From contig NC_092182.1 in the NCBI RefSeq assembly GCF_043641665.1, positions 21,389,241 through 21,453,240 on the forward strand: a DNA stretch of 64,000 nucleotides, given 5' to 3'. This document shows positions 26,687 to 41,070 of this stretch, one piece after another. Each line of letters opens with the position of its first letter. The first letter of the stretch is position 1. The notes below the pieces were generated by a model. That model did not search any database, had not been told where the DNA came from, and saw only the letters and a program-made list of their open reading frames with translations. This DNA comes from Enoplosus armatus (taxonomy: Eukaryota > Chordata > Actinopteri > Centrarchiformes > Enoplosidae). The position numbers and the translations under genes are program-made.

Positions 26687-27168
26687 CAAGTATATTTCTT
26701 TGTATAAGAAGAGAGATAAAGTATGTCTAAATATGGTTTCTGAATAGTTGGTATGTGACAGCAGCTTCTTTTTCTGTTATTTCATTATGCAGGTGCAATA
26801 CAGGAGAAGCACTGAAATCAGCAAACATTACACAACCGTGCATGAATAGCAGGAGGTGAAATCACAGGTGATAGTTTGGGAAAATATGAGGCGACTGTTA
26901 CTGGTAACACCAGCAGCTGTCACACCTCTCATTCTCAGCCAAAGCTCTCATCTCTTGTATCTTTGTAACTGTCACCCTTTGGGTGGAAAAGAGGGGAACC
27001 CAAGAGTCTGCAGCTCGTTTTTAAGGCAGCCATAATTTAATGTCGAGAAAGAAAATGTGTTCTGGTGCTGCCTGTTAATATATGTTGTCTTGGAACTGCC
27101 CATGTCTATATGATAATGCAGGTTAATGCAGGTTATTAATGCACAGGGGGGAATAGTTGGAGGCGAAT

Positions 27169-27180
27169 GGGGGGGGGGGG
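27169..27180. repeat. Poly-G run (12 G)
   Basis: Uninterrupted G run. Confidence 0.85.
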
Positions 27181-29244
27181 ATTTTACTTGGTGTGATGGT
27201 ATGATTATTGCAGGGCATCATTACTCACACATTTGTTTCCGCCTTCGTGGGTCTAATGAAATCGTAACTCCATCTTTACTTTGTCTGACTTACAAATTAA
27301 AATTTCAACACAAAAAAAGGTGAACTTTTTTTCTCTCTATCATGATCAGTCACCTTATCAATATGTATCATTACCTATTGTGTATTTCAGAGAGACTTAT
27401 CTATAAAGCTGCTATTTTTTAAGAATGGATCAAATGCGTGTGTGAGGTGAAAGGTATCCCACAGAGAATTATCACCTGATGCTGAGAGTTCCCCTCAGCT
27501 CAACAGAGCTATGCACCTTTCAGCTCATTGTTTTGGTTTTACGGCTGTTTTGGTTCACTCTCACCGCTGTCATTTACGGCCACAGCAGGCGGCTGCTGAC
27601 ACTGAAAAAGCTCTAAAGACTCATTGTACGCCACTTTCACAGCACCATGTCTCATCTACTTCTAAACTACTACTACAAACTACAGTCTTGGATTCCAAGA
27701 ATGCCTTTTAACAATCTTCAGAGAAGAGCTATGTTACAGTTATTTGCAGCAAATATGGACCTGTGGGCACATCAGTACAATTTGAAATACAATATTTTTC
27801 CCACTGCATTTTGTTCTGTTGAGGCCACTTAGGGTGGAGGAAGTAAAATTGAAAGAGTGATACATCCCGATGTCTACTATTTTGATTTCTTAACATCAAG
27901 TATGTTTACATCGTTGTACATTATGCTGCTTTATTAAATCACCAACAAAAGACCCCAAGCCTAAAAAAAACCCAGTTTTTAAAAAGGTAAAAATTATGTA
28001 GATGCATTTCAAAAATACTAATGTGCCACCATGTCTTCTATGTTTGGCCAGTTATCCAAATGAATACGAAAAATACACCAAATGGCCCCAAAAATGCAGA
28101 GTACATTAACAACAGCTGCTTTTATGGGTGTCAAAGTGCTTTTAGTTGTTTAACTTCAATAGAGGTGTTTTATTAATTAAAGCATACCAAAGTGCATTTC
28201 CCCTCTATCAGTATAATAGGCGTCCTACAGTCTCCCAGGTGAGCATATAGTCTGTAATAAAGAAACAGAAGAGACATGTTTAAAGTCAGTTTGGGTACTT
28301 TTTAATGATTGACAATCCCTCAGATACTAATGAAGCAAACCCTGTGTGGTGCTCCGAGAAAGTTCAAGTAAACTATGATTTAATTCCTGCCATGGACTGA
28401 TTGACGACATGGAATCAGTCATGTAGGGACTTGAGTAAAGGTGGACGTAACTTGATGACAGATTCACAGGCGAGAGGCAAGATGCTCTCCAACCTTAGTG
28501 TAAGATAATGTGTATAATCCACTGCAGAGATGTTAAGTGCACTCATTTCACACTCCATTTCACACAACACTGCCCCAGGAAGTATCTGTGTGTATGATGA
28601 CTCAGGAAATGCATAACATCACTCTTCTGGGTTCTTTCTGTTGTTGTTTCTCTCCATTGTTAATAATTCTGAATCCAATCGTTTTTCCACAGTATTTCAG
28701 AATTAATGATATGTCAGGAATATAATGAGGGCCGAATCCATGTTATGCGTGAAATTCATACTAGTCAATGGAAGTCAATATTTGGTAGCAAACTGCTTCA
28801 AAAGATGTATTACCGACATTAAAATGCCATTTGAAGGTCTAATTTCTACCTGTTGCTTTTCTCTAAATGTACAAACTAATGCACATTTGAACCTCAACAG
28901 ATAACAGTGTCTGTTTTTATGTGATTACCTGTTAAAAGGACAAACACTGAATTTCCATCCATCAGCCTAAGAATAGGACATCCTCTCTCTGAGTGGCTCT
29001 TACAGTGTAAATGGTCTCCATGAACTCCTGCTAATGTAATTCATACACGTCATGTATCCTTTAGCTTAACTGTCAAAGACTTTCATCTATTTGAAAACAT
29101 TTTTATACGCCATCAACATATGAAATACAAAAGAAACTCTCACCAGAGGGATGAAATGTAGTCCACTAAGTGCGGGATGTTTTCCTGAAAGCCTGACAAA
29201 TTTCCAAATTAAGAAATTCATGGATGTATAGAAAGGAAATACAT

Positions 29245-29285
29245 CTGTGTGTGTGTATATGTGTGTGTGGGTGTGTGAGTGAGTG
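29245..29285. repeat. (TG)n-type microsatellite, imperfect
   Basis: TG repeats with a TATA interruption. Confidence 0.8.
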
Positions 29286-30886
29286 CATACATATCCTAAG
29301 GTAACATGAAGGCATGAATATTTGCAGGGATTTTTATCTAGTCATGTATTTATATTTAGGTATTTACTCATGTATTTTCTTTCAGATTAAGCGAGCTGTT
29401 TTTCATTTTAAAGAAGAAAAAAAAACTGCGCATGCTGTGTTTGTAGTGTAGCCATGTTTCTCATTTCCCCTGTCTTTACTATGGGATTGTTTGGAAAACC
29501 TCCCCAGTGAGCAGATGGCGTCTGCCGGGAGGAGAACGAAGCTGGAACCTGGGCTCTACACTGCACACACATTTCCCCATTTCCAGCACAAGCCTTTGTA
29601 AAAGGGAACAGAGGTCTATCGGGAATTTAACCACGGGTCTGTTTTGGGAAACAGTGCACACGTTTGTTTATTGCAGTCTTGCTCTTGGATCCATGCAGCA
29701 GGAGCAGCAGCAGCAGCAGCTACAGTAAAAGATGTGGATACTGGAGAGTCTCTCTGCAGACTGGAGAAGCAGGACCACACTTCCCCCTCCTCTTGGAATG
29801 ATTTCAATCACTTTGATCATTGCGGTTTCCATCAAGTGAATGTGATGTGATCATTATTTGACCCCTTTGCCAACAGAGTGAAATGTAAAGAAGCATTTGT
29901 ATTGTCTGGGCGAGCTAATCCACAGTATGCTGGTGTGTCCTCGTGTATTATTAAGCAGAGAATGAGCCAATGCTACAGTATCTCCCCATAGCTGCTTACA
30001 CTCTCGCCCGTGACGTATTTAACGAGAACTTAGCAGCAGGCAAACCAGGGCTCTTACGCTGAGTCTGCATTTGCTAAACTAACTCGGAGGACATGATAAG
30101 CCAGGCAAAGCTTGGAAAAGTAAATCTAAGGCTGTTCGAATAAGCCCCGCACCTCTCTGCCAGCTATAATCTACACACAGTATTCCACCCAATCTCTCTC
30201 TGGGGGAGATTTCTTAAGCATGCTTTGTAGCTAGATCCAGGTAGGCTATCAGTCACTGCAGTTGTGAAGAACATGCCAACAAGAATAACCCAACGTAAGA
30301 CGTAAAATCTATCTCGTGGGAGCTCAGAGGCTGGACAAGATTGAATTAAAATCTGTCTTTTGCTGAGTCAGACTCTTTAGATAATTACCCGCTGATATGA
30401 GGAACATTTCCCCTCTTGGCTGTAGGTTCAGAGGGAGTGCAGACAATGGCATATTTGGCTGCAATCACAGCAGCGCCCCACAACCACCACCATCATGAAT
30501 TAACGCTATGAGAGTAAGATAGCACAAAGCTAATCTCTGGCCCCACAAAAAGGCCTGAGGGAGCAGCCCAAAATGGAAGCAGTGTTAATATGGTGTCTTT
30601 GTGTGTCAGGTATCTTTGCTTATCTCATCCTTGACCACTACCTCCAGCACTGTTTTACATGCCAACGTACAAACAGTGTACATACAGATTAAGCACAATA
30701 TACATCGCTGTCAACAAAATAATGGCCTTGAAGTAACAACCATGCATGCCTAAGTGACCTATTAAAGTTTGCTCTGGGGTACACACAAGTAGTCTCACAT
30801 CAGCAGTTCTACCACTGCTTCCAATCTGGCTTCCACTGCCAGGAGGCTGCACATCTGCACAGCACAGTGACTGACAATCGATGCTT

Positions 30887-30908
30887 CACACACACACACA
30901 CACACACT
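30887..30908. repeat. (CA)n microsatellite
   Basis: About eleven CA units. Confidence 0.85.
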
Positions 30909-31192
30909 CACAAAACACCACCCAGCCAGGGTGCTCCCCTACATGACTCAACTTGTTTCAGGGCTGAGAGGGAGACACGAAGAGAGAGGTGGAGATTAGA
31001 TAAATCTGGGGGAGCTGTTTGCATCCCGGTGTTGCCATTCAGAGTCAAACTGGATTGGCTTGAAATAAATGCACAAAAGCTTTGTCCCATGGTCTAATCT
31101 GTGCTTTGAATGCTGTACCTATAATTACATTTAAACCCTGTAGCTCCAGCAGTTCGTATTTTGAGTCATTCTTTTATCATATTTTGTGAGAC

Positions 31193-32110
31193 TCCAGGCG
31201 CCTCTGCAGCGCAGCAAGGAGCACCACACAGAGCTCCACACAAAACGCTGCGCCTTAACGCGTAAAAACAATCAATGCACTTACAGTCCTGGGCGTTGCA
31301 CTCCTTGTTATGTGCAATCCGGAGATCTACTTTTCAAAACTGCCATAACGTTATAAAACAGTAACTGATTGAAGTATTAAACAGCATTGGAACATGCAAG
31401 TTACATGAAAGATGTTTTGCGTGCATCCCCGGATTTGTATCATGGATCCTAATCTTTTCAATACTCTGCCTTTAGACTTAAGTCAATTTAAGTCACGGCG
31501 TTTTTTGAGCATTTGATTGCCGTAGATGACCCATTTTTTTTGCATCTTGGGTGGCTGTACTTACCCCTATCTCCTGCCCACGAAGAATCCTGTTTATGAG
31601 AAGTGACCCATATCCACAGCCAAATCGTATCTTGTTGGATCTTTCAATCTGTGAAGGGAGGATTTCCTGAGCAATTCTGGCTTTTGTACAAATCAACATC
31701 TAAACATTGTTTCTGAATTGTATCCAAAAGGAATCCACACGCATTTCGAGGCTGCGTCGATCCTACCAAATCATTGCGTGCGCTGTCCACGGAAAAGTGG
31801 TTCTGAAAGTCTCAAGTCCCAACTTTAGGCTGTATGCGAATGGGAAATAAATGGCACGTCCAGCAGGGCCACTCGCTAATTCAGCTCCTGCGATGTGAAG
31901 ATCAGATTTTTACGGGATAATGGAGCGGAGAAGCACATATCCCACACCCGAGGCGAGAGCACTTTCCAGCTGATAGACGGAGGACTGTATGCGCCCCGTG
32001 CACTGGATGTGATTGATGTTAAATGCATCGCAGCACACCGCCTTTATCAGGGAAGAAATGCACCATCAATGGATGTGGGGGGGAAGGTGTGAATGCCAGA
32101 TTACAGCATG
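31193..32110 (-). promoter_or_regulatory. Candidate grm4 promoter and 5'UTR exon region
   Basis: The interval is richer in CpG than its flanks, notably 31190-31310 and 31735-32080. On the minus strand a consensus donor, GATAGGG/GTAAGTAC, lies at 31567/31566, and a second one, GGACT/GTAAGTG, near 31289. Upstream of the first donor an open minus-strand frame (from ATG 31699) carries no recognisable protein. A 5'UTR exon spliced to the acceptor near 3180 would fit the grm4 exon layout, in which the first exon is non-coding. Inference only; the donor sites are the main support. Confidence 0.35.
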
Positions 32111-32698
32111 TAATATCACCAGCGCTTTGGCAGCGGCTGCATATTCAAAGTGTGACATGAAGCCTTTGCTGCCATTTGTTAAATCTTAACGTCGATTTGG
32201 CCACCTGGTGTCTTCCCTCTCCGCAGACTTCAGTGTCGGGTTTTGTACATTTATTTTTTCTCTGCGAGGTGACAAACAAGAAAACAGAAAAGCTCTCCGC
32301 CTGTCCGCACTGACAGTGAAGTCTAATTAAACTCTGTTTTTAAAACATCCCACTATTTAGGGCGGTTAATGGCTCTATTTGCAAGACACATTTTACGCCT
32401 GCCAGATCATTTGGACTTGCAAGACAAGATGCAACAATTCTATTTTTCCCCAATTAACATTACGTCTATGACTATCACATTATCTCCAATATGTTGGCGC
32501 GCAATAAATCCAATTCTCACGCAGACAATTGTTTCAGATGTGACGCTTCTGGGTCGACTACAACGTTACAGGTGCTGTTGCGCAGCCTATGCAGTACGTT
32601 GAGTCTCAAAGCGCTTGGGATGCTGTGCGTAGACACTGACAAACATATCAAGTCCCATCTCTCAGTGAGAAAACTCAGTCTAGTTACATGGGTTTGCT

Positions 32699-32738
32699 TT
32701 GTGTGTGTGTGTGTGTGTGTGAGTGTGTGTGTGTGTGA
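32699..32738. repeat. (TG)n microsatellite
   Basis: TG repeats with GAG interruptions. Confidence 0.9.
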
Positions 32739-34161
32739 GTCGCTGACGTACAGCTTGCAGCAGAGAGTATGAAATCATGTCCAAGGGCATACCTAGTTAT
32801 ATATGTCCAACATTATCCAGCAAAAAAAGCGAGAAATTAGTTTTAAACCAAGCATGGAATGTTATTATTTGAGGCTTTAATGCGATTGATGGATCAATCT
32901 TTTGGCTATTAACCTTCAAAAGTCTGCAAAGTGTGTTGCAGGGAGAGAAGACCCTCCTCATCAATCAGTTCAACTGTGGCATCGTGCAACCTGCAGGAGG
33001 AGGGATTGATTAATTTTCCATGATGTCCAATGGATGGCTCATAGGGGAGGATTCTGCCTTCGCTTCCTGTATATGCCCAGCTGCTCTTTCTGCCTTCCTG
33101 ATCACAGGGCCGCTTGGTGTGTGGAGGCTTTCACAGGTCTGAGTGGGTCACACCTGTGGAGTGTTGGACTGACTCCACCACACATCAAGGGAAAGTGGAG
33201 GGGCGCCTGTGTGGAGAGATGAGAGGTGGGGGGGTGGGGCCTTGGAGGGTTGTGTGTCGTGTCTCTGTGGGCCTTGGAGGCAGCTGAGCCTCTGAATATT
33301 CATCCCAACCTCAGCAAATTCCAGATACACGACTAGACTGACTGTCAGTCTTGTGGGCTGTCAGGAGACTGTTTAAGTCATGCAAAAAAGATTCACAGAG
33401 CTAACTTGTGCACATTATTGAACAGAGTGTTTTACATCTCTTTATTACCCCACAAAGCTTCAGCTCTCTTCCATCTGTCAGCTCCTCAAACCAGTGTTCT
33501 GTTTCTGTTTAGCATAGTTAGCATAATAAGTGAATTATTTAGCTGTGGAGAATAGATACAAAACTCTTTTCCACCAGGAGACCCATTCCTTCTTTGCTTT
33601 CTGCTGCAGTGCACTGGGAGACGGTCTTGTCGAACGTGTCTGCTCTGAGGATAACATGTTACGCCGCTGAGCCCCCCCCCCGCCCCGTCCCTCCTTGCAA
33701 GGCAAACTCTGGAGATTACTTGTTTCAATTAGCTATGGGGCGGAGAGAATTTAAGCCATGTTAATTCCAGTCACTAGTGAAAATCCCAGTGAAAAAGACT
33801 AGCCACTGAGGCATAATCGCCTGCCCCCAGACGTCTCTCATTTCATGGGTACATTAGGGGAAATTATTCAAAATGTAAATTCTGAGGTCACAAGATTTTC
33901 ACTTTATTGATGGGATTCATTAAAGGCCAGAGCTCCTGCAGAGAGTGGCCCACTGCTTATGACAGCTCTGACCTGTTTTTGGCTGTTTTGTCCACTCATT
34001 CAATCCCATATAAAAAGCCCTTTTGACTCTCTTTTTTTTTTTTACTATAAAAGAGTATTTGGTTTTAAATAACTTGCTTCACTAAATAAATGTTGAATTA
34101 AACTGACTGAGGAAGAGCTGCTTTAAGAGTTTTCAACTAAGGAATAACAATGATGATAAGA

Positions 34162-34194
34162 AGGAGGAGGAGGAGGAGGAGGAGGAGGGGGGGG
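34162..34194. repeat. (AGG)n microsatellite with G run
   Basis: About nine AGG units ending in eight G bases. Confidence 0.9.
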
Positions 34195-34961
34195 AGAACT
34201 CCCTCAGCATGAAATAAACAATAATGTAATAGTTGGAACAAAATATGATGTTTGTGTCTCGCATCTTTTCATCAGCGTCTGTGTCATCTAATATTGAACT
34301 CTGGGGGTATACCGACTATCTGCTGACATTTGATTACATAAAATTGAGCTTCTGACTCTCTAACACACCCACAAGTTGGAAGACATAGAAATGAGTCAGT
34401 TTGTCACTGTCTGTTTGAAGCAATATTTTACAAAGATGAAACAGGCCAGCCAGGGCAGACAGATTGGTCATATGCTCCATGCGTGAGTGATATATTTTTT
34501 TGAGATGCTGGCTGGCTAACAGTCACAGGTGTAACCTTTGAACTCTAAAAGCCTTTTTATATAAGAGACGGGATACAGTGCAAAGTATATCTATGGTGTG
34601 CACAGGTATAAATAGTATATTTCATCCGCTGTATACTCTGAAACACTGACGCAGACTATATTACATTACTGTGTTTTCCTCTGAGTTAGGAGGTTGCCGT
34701 GTGAACAGCAGAAAATGTTGCCAATAAGAGTGATGTCTTTCCTGCTATAAAGCTGTAGGATCATGTGAGGTTCAGGGTGGAAAATGTAGAACAAGGATAA
34801 ACCCTTACATCCCACTCAGAAAAGCCATGCAGAATTGCTTATTTTTAGATCAACAGTGTACAGAGGTTTTGTGCCTCCTTGTTGGGATGTTGCTTTATAG
34901 AATAAGCAGCCTAATTTCATGTTTGCCTCAAGGTTTAGCTTATTTTAAAGGCCACGTGGGC

Positions 34962-35208
34962 TAGAGCTGCATCGATTAGTCGATCAACAGAAAAGAAATA
35001 AATTATTTATGTTATTTTCTATGCAAACATGCCAAAAACAATGATAGTTTACGGCTCTCAAATGTGAGAATTTGTTGCTTTTTTTGGTCGGACAAAATAA
35101 GACGTGGATATATAATGGCTGCTTTTCTGATATTTTATAGACCAAATGATTAATCGAGAAAATAATTGACACATTAATCGCTAATAGAAAAATGATCGTT
35201 ACTTGCAT
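34962..35208 (-). repeat. Dispersed MITE-like repeat, copy 6 (inverted)
   Basis: Starts AGAGCTGCATCGATTAGTCG. The inner TCTCAAATGTGAGAATTTG, GGTCGGACAAAATAAGACG and TTTTATAGACCAAATGATTA blocks match copies 5, 8 and 13. The right end is diverged. Confidence 0.8.
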
Positions 35209-36671
35209 TAACATCGCTGCTGATATTGAGTACCTATTACAAAATACTTATTTAGGACAGATATCAATCCCACGAGCATCATGTTGTAGTTGGCATTCAG
35301 AGGTGACAACAAAGTATTCTTCTGGTGGGATACCAGCATCATGAAAAGGATAATAAAGTACAGTATGTGGATGTTATATGTACATTTGATCTAAAAATAT
35401 CAGTTTTCTGTGGGTGTCAACGGAGTAGAGTGGAAGCATACTCCACTTTTTCTCACTAAAACCTCATGTGTGCCTTTTGAGTCTCCGGTCATTGTTGCAA
35501 ATATTGTGCCATGGTATTTTGAAATAAAGTAAAGAAAAGCGTAATTCACACGTTGACACATGTGACAGTTACCTGCTTTACTGTGACAGACGTTTGTGCA
35601 GTTACAAGTCTGATACTGGTGTCGTCCACCGGGCACAGACATCGTAGGAACACAAAAGTTAGGTCTTTTTCTGTATTTCAACAACTATATCAACCTACTG
35701 AACATCACTGTTAATGACAAACTTTGTTCAATATTTCACTGATTTCATATTCTATGAATATACTTTGTACATGATCTCTTTGCTCTCAGGCTGTTAAATA
35801 AATAGGTTCTTGTTGAATGGTTGAATGTCATTAGAAATATGAGTTTGGGCTGGTTGTAAATGGCATGACAGCAGCCCCTGGTGGTTGTGACATTTAACAT
35901 CCTTAAATATCTTCAATGGTTTACTGGTGAGGATTACAACATACCCTAATATAATAGGCAAATAAGCCAAATATAGTATTTGCATGAAAACATAAAATAT
36001 AGTTTCTTACATCAGGCTAATTTTCTTTCATCCACGCCATTTAATAAATATAATGTTGTGAGACTCAAACTGATGAAATATTGATTGACGTACATAACAA
36101 TAACAGTGATTTGTGTTGTGAACAGTGTGATGATTACACATCCAAAGTAGATTTTCTCAAATGACAAGAAAGATGGACATTCAGTCTTTTTTTTTCACAG
36201 CATTCAATAAAAAAAAGAATATTCCATATAAGAAACAGATGATTTAAGATGATGTCAGCTTGCTGATACCTTTTGGCAAAGGATACCGTACACAGAGAAA
36301 GGGCAATGTCTCTTTAAGCCCAGATAATCACAACACTGTAAATTGCTTCTCTTATGTGTGCAGCAAAGCACAATCTATTCTGGCCTTGGGCAGAACAACA
36401 CAATCTCCTGCTTATTTAGTCATTAACGTGCATATTTACCTGGAGAAAGAAGGTGCTCGAAAGGTTAATGTTGCCAATATCTTTCCAGTCTTCCATTAAA
36501 CAAACCTCAGCTGCTGCATAACCTTTGGTTGTGTGTCATACATCTTCACAGGGATTGCCATATTAAGAGATATAGCGCTACAGCTGAATTTCCCTGCACG
36601 TCTGCCACAGTGAAGCTCTGGTTGTGACTGCATGCTTTCATCTTAGAATATACCAAAGGCTGACTTTATCA

Positions 36672-36686
36672 CACACACACACACAA
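36672..36686. repeat. (AC)n microsatellite
   Basis: Short AC tract. Confidence 0.75.
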
Positions 36687-37206
36687 CTCAAATTCACAGC
36701 ATTATTTGTGACTCAAACAAATGTTTATTGTGTTTAAAAGAGTTTATATGATATTTGTCTCCATAACAGTCCCTTTGCAGCACTCTTACCTTTGCACAAC
36801 ATTAATGACAATAGTCAGCAACACTCTTCATGTCATGGTAAAGGATTAAAAAAAAGGTTAGATCTACCTTACAACAGGTGCTGGGTCTGATTTCTACACT
36901 CACTTAGGAGCTTCAGTGAGGTGTGCGAGGCCTTTCTGCTGTTTTGTTTTTTTTGACAATAACACCTGTCACAGTTGTTGTAACTGCACAGCCTCTTTCG
37001 GCTCAAACTGGTTTGAAAAACTTTGAGGAGCTTTCGAGAGGCTGAGTGTACTGGTTATATTATGATTTGAGAATGAAGTTGAACCTAGGGCAGATTGTGG
37101 AGGACTTCGCGGTGCTCAGAACTCACAGAATGACGTTCAGACAGGAGAGTACACCAACAAACTCATTGTGATGGTTGTGACTCTCCAGAGGAAAACGTCA
37201 AGTAGT

Positions 37207-37208
37207 GT

Positions 37209-37242
<34 letters not shown>
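37207..37242. repeat. (TG)n microsatellite
   Basis: About 17 TG units. Confidence 0.9.
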
Positions 37243-38463
37243 CACTACACATTGGGCAAAAACTGTGAAGCTCTCTTTTTGCTTTAATATGTGTGTTTGT
37301 GGCTGCAGCCGCTGATGAGTCTTCATGGTTTATACCTCTCTGTGATGTCTGGCTTGGTGATGTTTTATTCTGCGGTTGATTTTATAAGAAGTGTCAGGTT
37401 ATTTAATTTTTGTAGCCTAATAATGCTTGTTGCTGTCTATAGAAGAGGATTATATTGGACACAGGGGCTCTGGGGTGTGATGTGTATACATTGACATGTT
37501 AATGCACTTTATTTTGTAGCCTAAATGTGTTTAGCCATTCAAACTGACCTACTTTTTTACTTTTTTACTTTTACTTGCACTTGAATAAAAATGTTTTAGT
37601 ACTCTCTCCATCCCTGGTAAACACTAATGTTATAATTAAGCGATGTTTGAACTTAAGAAGAGCTCGTGCAACCGGCTCCTGCTCTCCGTGTGACCCAGCT
37701 TGCAGGGGCAGAATTAGTAGGACAGAAAAACAACTTGGCAGTGCTCTTGTTAGACTCTTTTGTCCTGTGCCAGTTGATGTGATAGGCAGATTTTCTGGCT
37801 CAGGAATAGTAAAACTATTCTTGAATGTTTGTGGAGGTCATGTCAAGGCAATTTTATTTATTTATAATGATGTTTTGACCTATCATTTCCAATCTACTGC
37901 GCCCTCTGACAGGCGACAACCATTCTCTAACCCTGACCTAATGTACCATTTAACTTAAACTGCCTTTGAATCCTGCCCTCACCCAATCAAAGAGCAGATG
38001 CTCAGCTACGTGACCAGGCCTTATGTCTACATTTTAGATACTTAGGCTAAACTACATTAGCTGGCCCCCTCACTGTTTATTCAGCTCCACTAGTCTTGCA
38101 AATAGCCAGTAATTAGCAGCCTCTCTGGTACCAGAAACACTTACATACATGAATCATGTCTTGTCATGACCTGTTTAACAAAAGAAAGAGCTGAGTGTAA
38201 GAGAGCAGGCAAGTTTAAATGCACCCACACACTCACCCAACACAACCCTCTGAAGCATGCCATCACTCTCTGGCTAACATCGGTCTGAGCCACATGGTGC
38301 CTGCGCCAGCAAAAGGCCTCTCCATACCAGCCAGTCCTCAAAGCATCCCTCCCATTAAATGACGGAGACAGCCAACATCACCGAGCATATGTTAGCCATG
38401 TGATCAGGCTTTGAAATGTGCAGTAAGTCATACACTGATTTGGATGTCAAGCCAATTGTATTA

Positions 38464-38572
38464 TTACAGGAAAAAGGGAGAACCTGAGGAAGAGCAACAA
38501 AGGAGGGATCCTCCTCCAGAGCAAACAGACATGCAATAGGTGTTGTATATACAGACTACACAGAAGGAGAGG
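38464..38572 (+). repeat. Second dispersed repeat family, copy A (3' part)
   Basis: Shares the run GAAGAGCAACAAAGGAGGGA, then CAGACATGCAATAGGTGTTG, with the copy at 40147-40345. Only the right half is present. Confidence 0.65.
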
Positions 38573-40146
38573 ATGACTACATTAAATGGGGGAGTTCCTT
38601 CCTCCTAACAGTTACCTGACAGTGGTTTTATAAATAATTCACAAGCATCTTGCAATTGAGCAGCACACCTTTTCAAAACCTGGCTCCTACTCTCCTGAAA
38701 GAGGTGAGCGCCCTCTTTTGGACACGACAGGGACTGTATCTCTGCTCCAGTGTGTATGTGTGTGTGTGAATGGTTCACCAGAGACTTGCAAAGAGAATGG
38801 GTTGCCGTAGCAACTGCAGATAGTAAAAGTGCACCCTCTTGAGTATGACCCTATACAGATACGTTTAATTGTGTAAAGCCTGCTCTCATACCCTCGAAAG
38901 GAGAGAGAGGCAGAACGCACAGGATGAAACCCAAGAGAAGATAAGTCCCTTATATGATACATTTTACAGTTTATCTTTACTACATGTGTCTTTGTAATAA
39001 AACACAAAAAACAGGAGATACATTTTTATTTTTCATATTACTGATTAAATCTGTATCTTGATTTTAAAAAAATCTTATTTATCCCAATAAACGTAGCCTC
39101 ATCAAATGAAATCAATGACTTTTCATGATCACAGAATATGTACATACATTTGCATTAAGTTTGTGAGCACTTTATCTTGCTGCATTTTTATCACCAAACA
39201 GATTGTATGTTTGTAGTCTTACACTTCTGTATTATGTTTGCCCTCTGACTGCCCTCATTTAATCTTCTCCCAGTGGTCAAATATAAGACTGTGGTTCATA
39301 TGAAACTGTTATACATTATTATGCACACACTCACAAAGCCATGCACAGAGGGGAACAAATGTCAGCTACACCTTGCTAATATAGTCAAATCCAACACCAC
39401 AAACTCACAGTTATTGTATTAGATTGCAATTATATTGTATGTGTTGTAATATTGTGTTAACCTCCTGTATTTCCATGTTTTTGCCCATAAAGGGTTTAAT
39501 TGCCAAATTCTACACATCCAAAAACCTTAATAGTGATAGTAATAGTATCATAGTAATAGTAAAGATAAAATAAACAATACCTGTCTAATTCCAAATAATA
39601 TGCATTTGTCTTTACAAATTTGTCCACATTTGCAAGAGCATTTTGGAAAGATGATTTCTCAGTTTTTGGATGGGAAAAGCAGAGATTTGCTTTAATGACG
39701 AGCCATCTGAGATGTTGTGAGATCCACTTCAAACGTCAGTATCTGCCGGGAGAAACTTGAGAGGGAATATAAGTAAAGAAATTGTATTGATCCCTGGTGG
39801 GAAATTGGATTGTTGCAGCAGCAAAAGCAATGGGACTCCAACAGAAAAAAGACAAACAGGAGTATGAAAGAAGCTATAAAATGACACAAAATAATATGAG
39901 CAATGAAGCAACCAGCACAATAGAATTATTATGGTTATGGTTTCATGTAAGAAATCATTATGATAAGTTGTAGTGCATGTAAATTGGACTGTATGCTGGT
40001 GAAACAGATTAGAGGAGATGACTAAAAAAATAAATGAAACATTTTTGGTTGGTTTGATTTTACCGCATTAGCAGCTTTGCTATCCACTTCCACTTAACTG
40101 AACTCATATGTTTTGATTTGAAATAGTGTTGAAGAGTTCTGGTCAA

Positions 40147-40345
40147 GTCAAGTCAATTTTATTTATATAGTCCAATATCACAATTTGCCTCAGGATCTGT
40201 ATACAACACCCTCTGTCCTTAGACCCTCGATTGGAATGAGGAAAAACTCAAAAAACCTCAGGAGGAGCAACAGAGGAGGGATTCCTCTCTGGACGGACAG
40301 ACATGCAATAGATGTCGTGTGTACAGAATAGACTCAACACACACC
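40147..40345 (+). repeat. Second dispersed repeat family, copy B
   Basis: Begins GTCAATTTTATTTATATAGT, continues with ACACCCTCTGTCCTTAGACC and GAGGAAAAACTCAAAAAACC, then GAGGAGCAACAGAGGAGGGA and GACATGCAATAGATGTCGTG. This is a common teleost non-autonomous repeat by memory of its pattern; the class is not assigned. Confidence 0.7.
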
Positions 40346-41070
40346 ACAACTGTTTATCTGCTCTGTCATTACTGAAGGCAGTGAGTCAAGGGGAAGTTCA
40401 GTGAGCATCGACAGACTTGGGACTGAGCTCTCTTTAGTCCTCTGAGCTTTCAGGAAAATAATATCTGCAAAACTTCACTTTTCTTCTTGGTCCAATACAA
40501 AAGTGCTTTAACTAAAGTCAGTTGTTATTTGTCTGATATTCTTTTTTAAGTATTTGTGAAAGTGAAAGTGAGTGAAAGGGACACACACAGAGACAACATT
40601 GCTGGGTAGCATCTCCATCTCTCTACAGTTACTTCTACTACTAAAGCTACATGCTGCTAGTCATTGTATATTGTTTGTAATTGGTGTGTGAGTAGACATA
40701 TTGCTTTAATTCAAAATTAGTTTGTACAACTAAGGTCCACCACTATTGAGGCAGGTACTGGTTCCTTTGGAGGCCAATTTTTGCACTATGTTCTCCCCTG
40801 CTGTTGTTGTGTGCATGATTGCAGCGATCATCTCAATCGTTCAGAGAATTCACATCATTAAAAACAGTTTGCTTTAACGTGCATGTGATTAATTCATTAT
40901 CAGAGAATAGTAAAAAGAAATGTTTATTTAGAATTAGCCAATTAATGGTGCATTCACAGCATGAAGGGCTCCCACCTACACAATAGTACATTAGCCCCTT
41001 TGAATAATAGAAAATATCTATCAGTATCGATATTGGTGATTTTGACCCTGGAATTACTTGACATCGGCTC

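Larger units (their letters stand above)
13752..31192. other. Long non-coding stretch, probable grm4 5' intron
   Basis: No coding exon was recognised over this interval. It contains one minus-strand copy of the dispersed repeat (14434-14731), a degraded tRNA-type SINE candidate (about 24926-25065), several microsatellites and GC-richer patches at about 20750-21620 and 29490-30660. The open frames (all below 105 codons) show no domain, splice or codon evidence. Confidence 0.55.

Noticed and set aside
37575..37958. 127-codon plus-strand frame
   Set aside because: No splice sites or conserved motifs; starts just after T-rich sequence and has an unlikely residue mix. Taken as chance.
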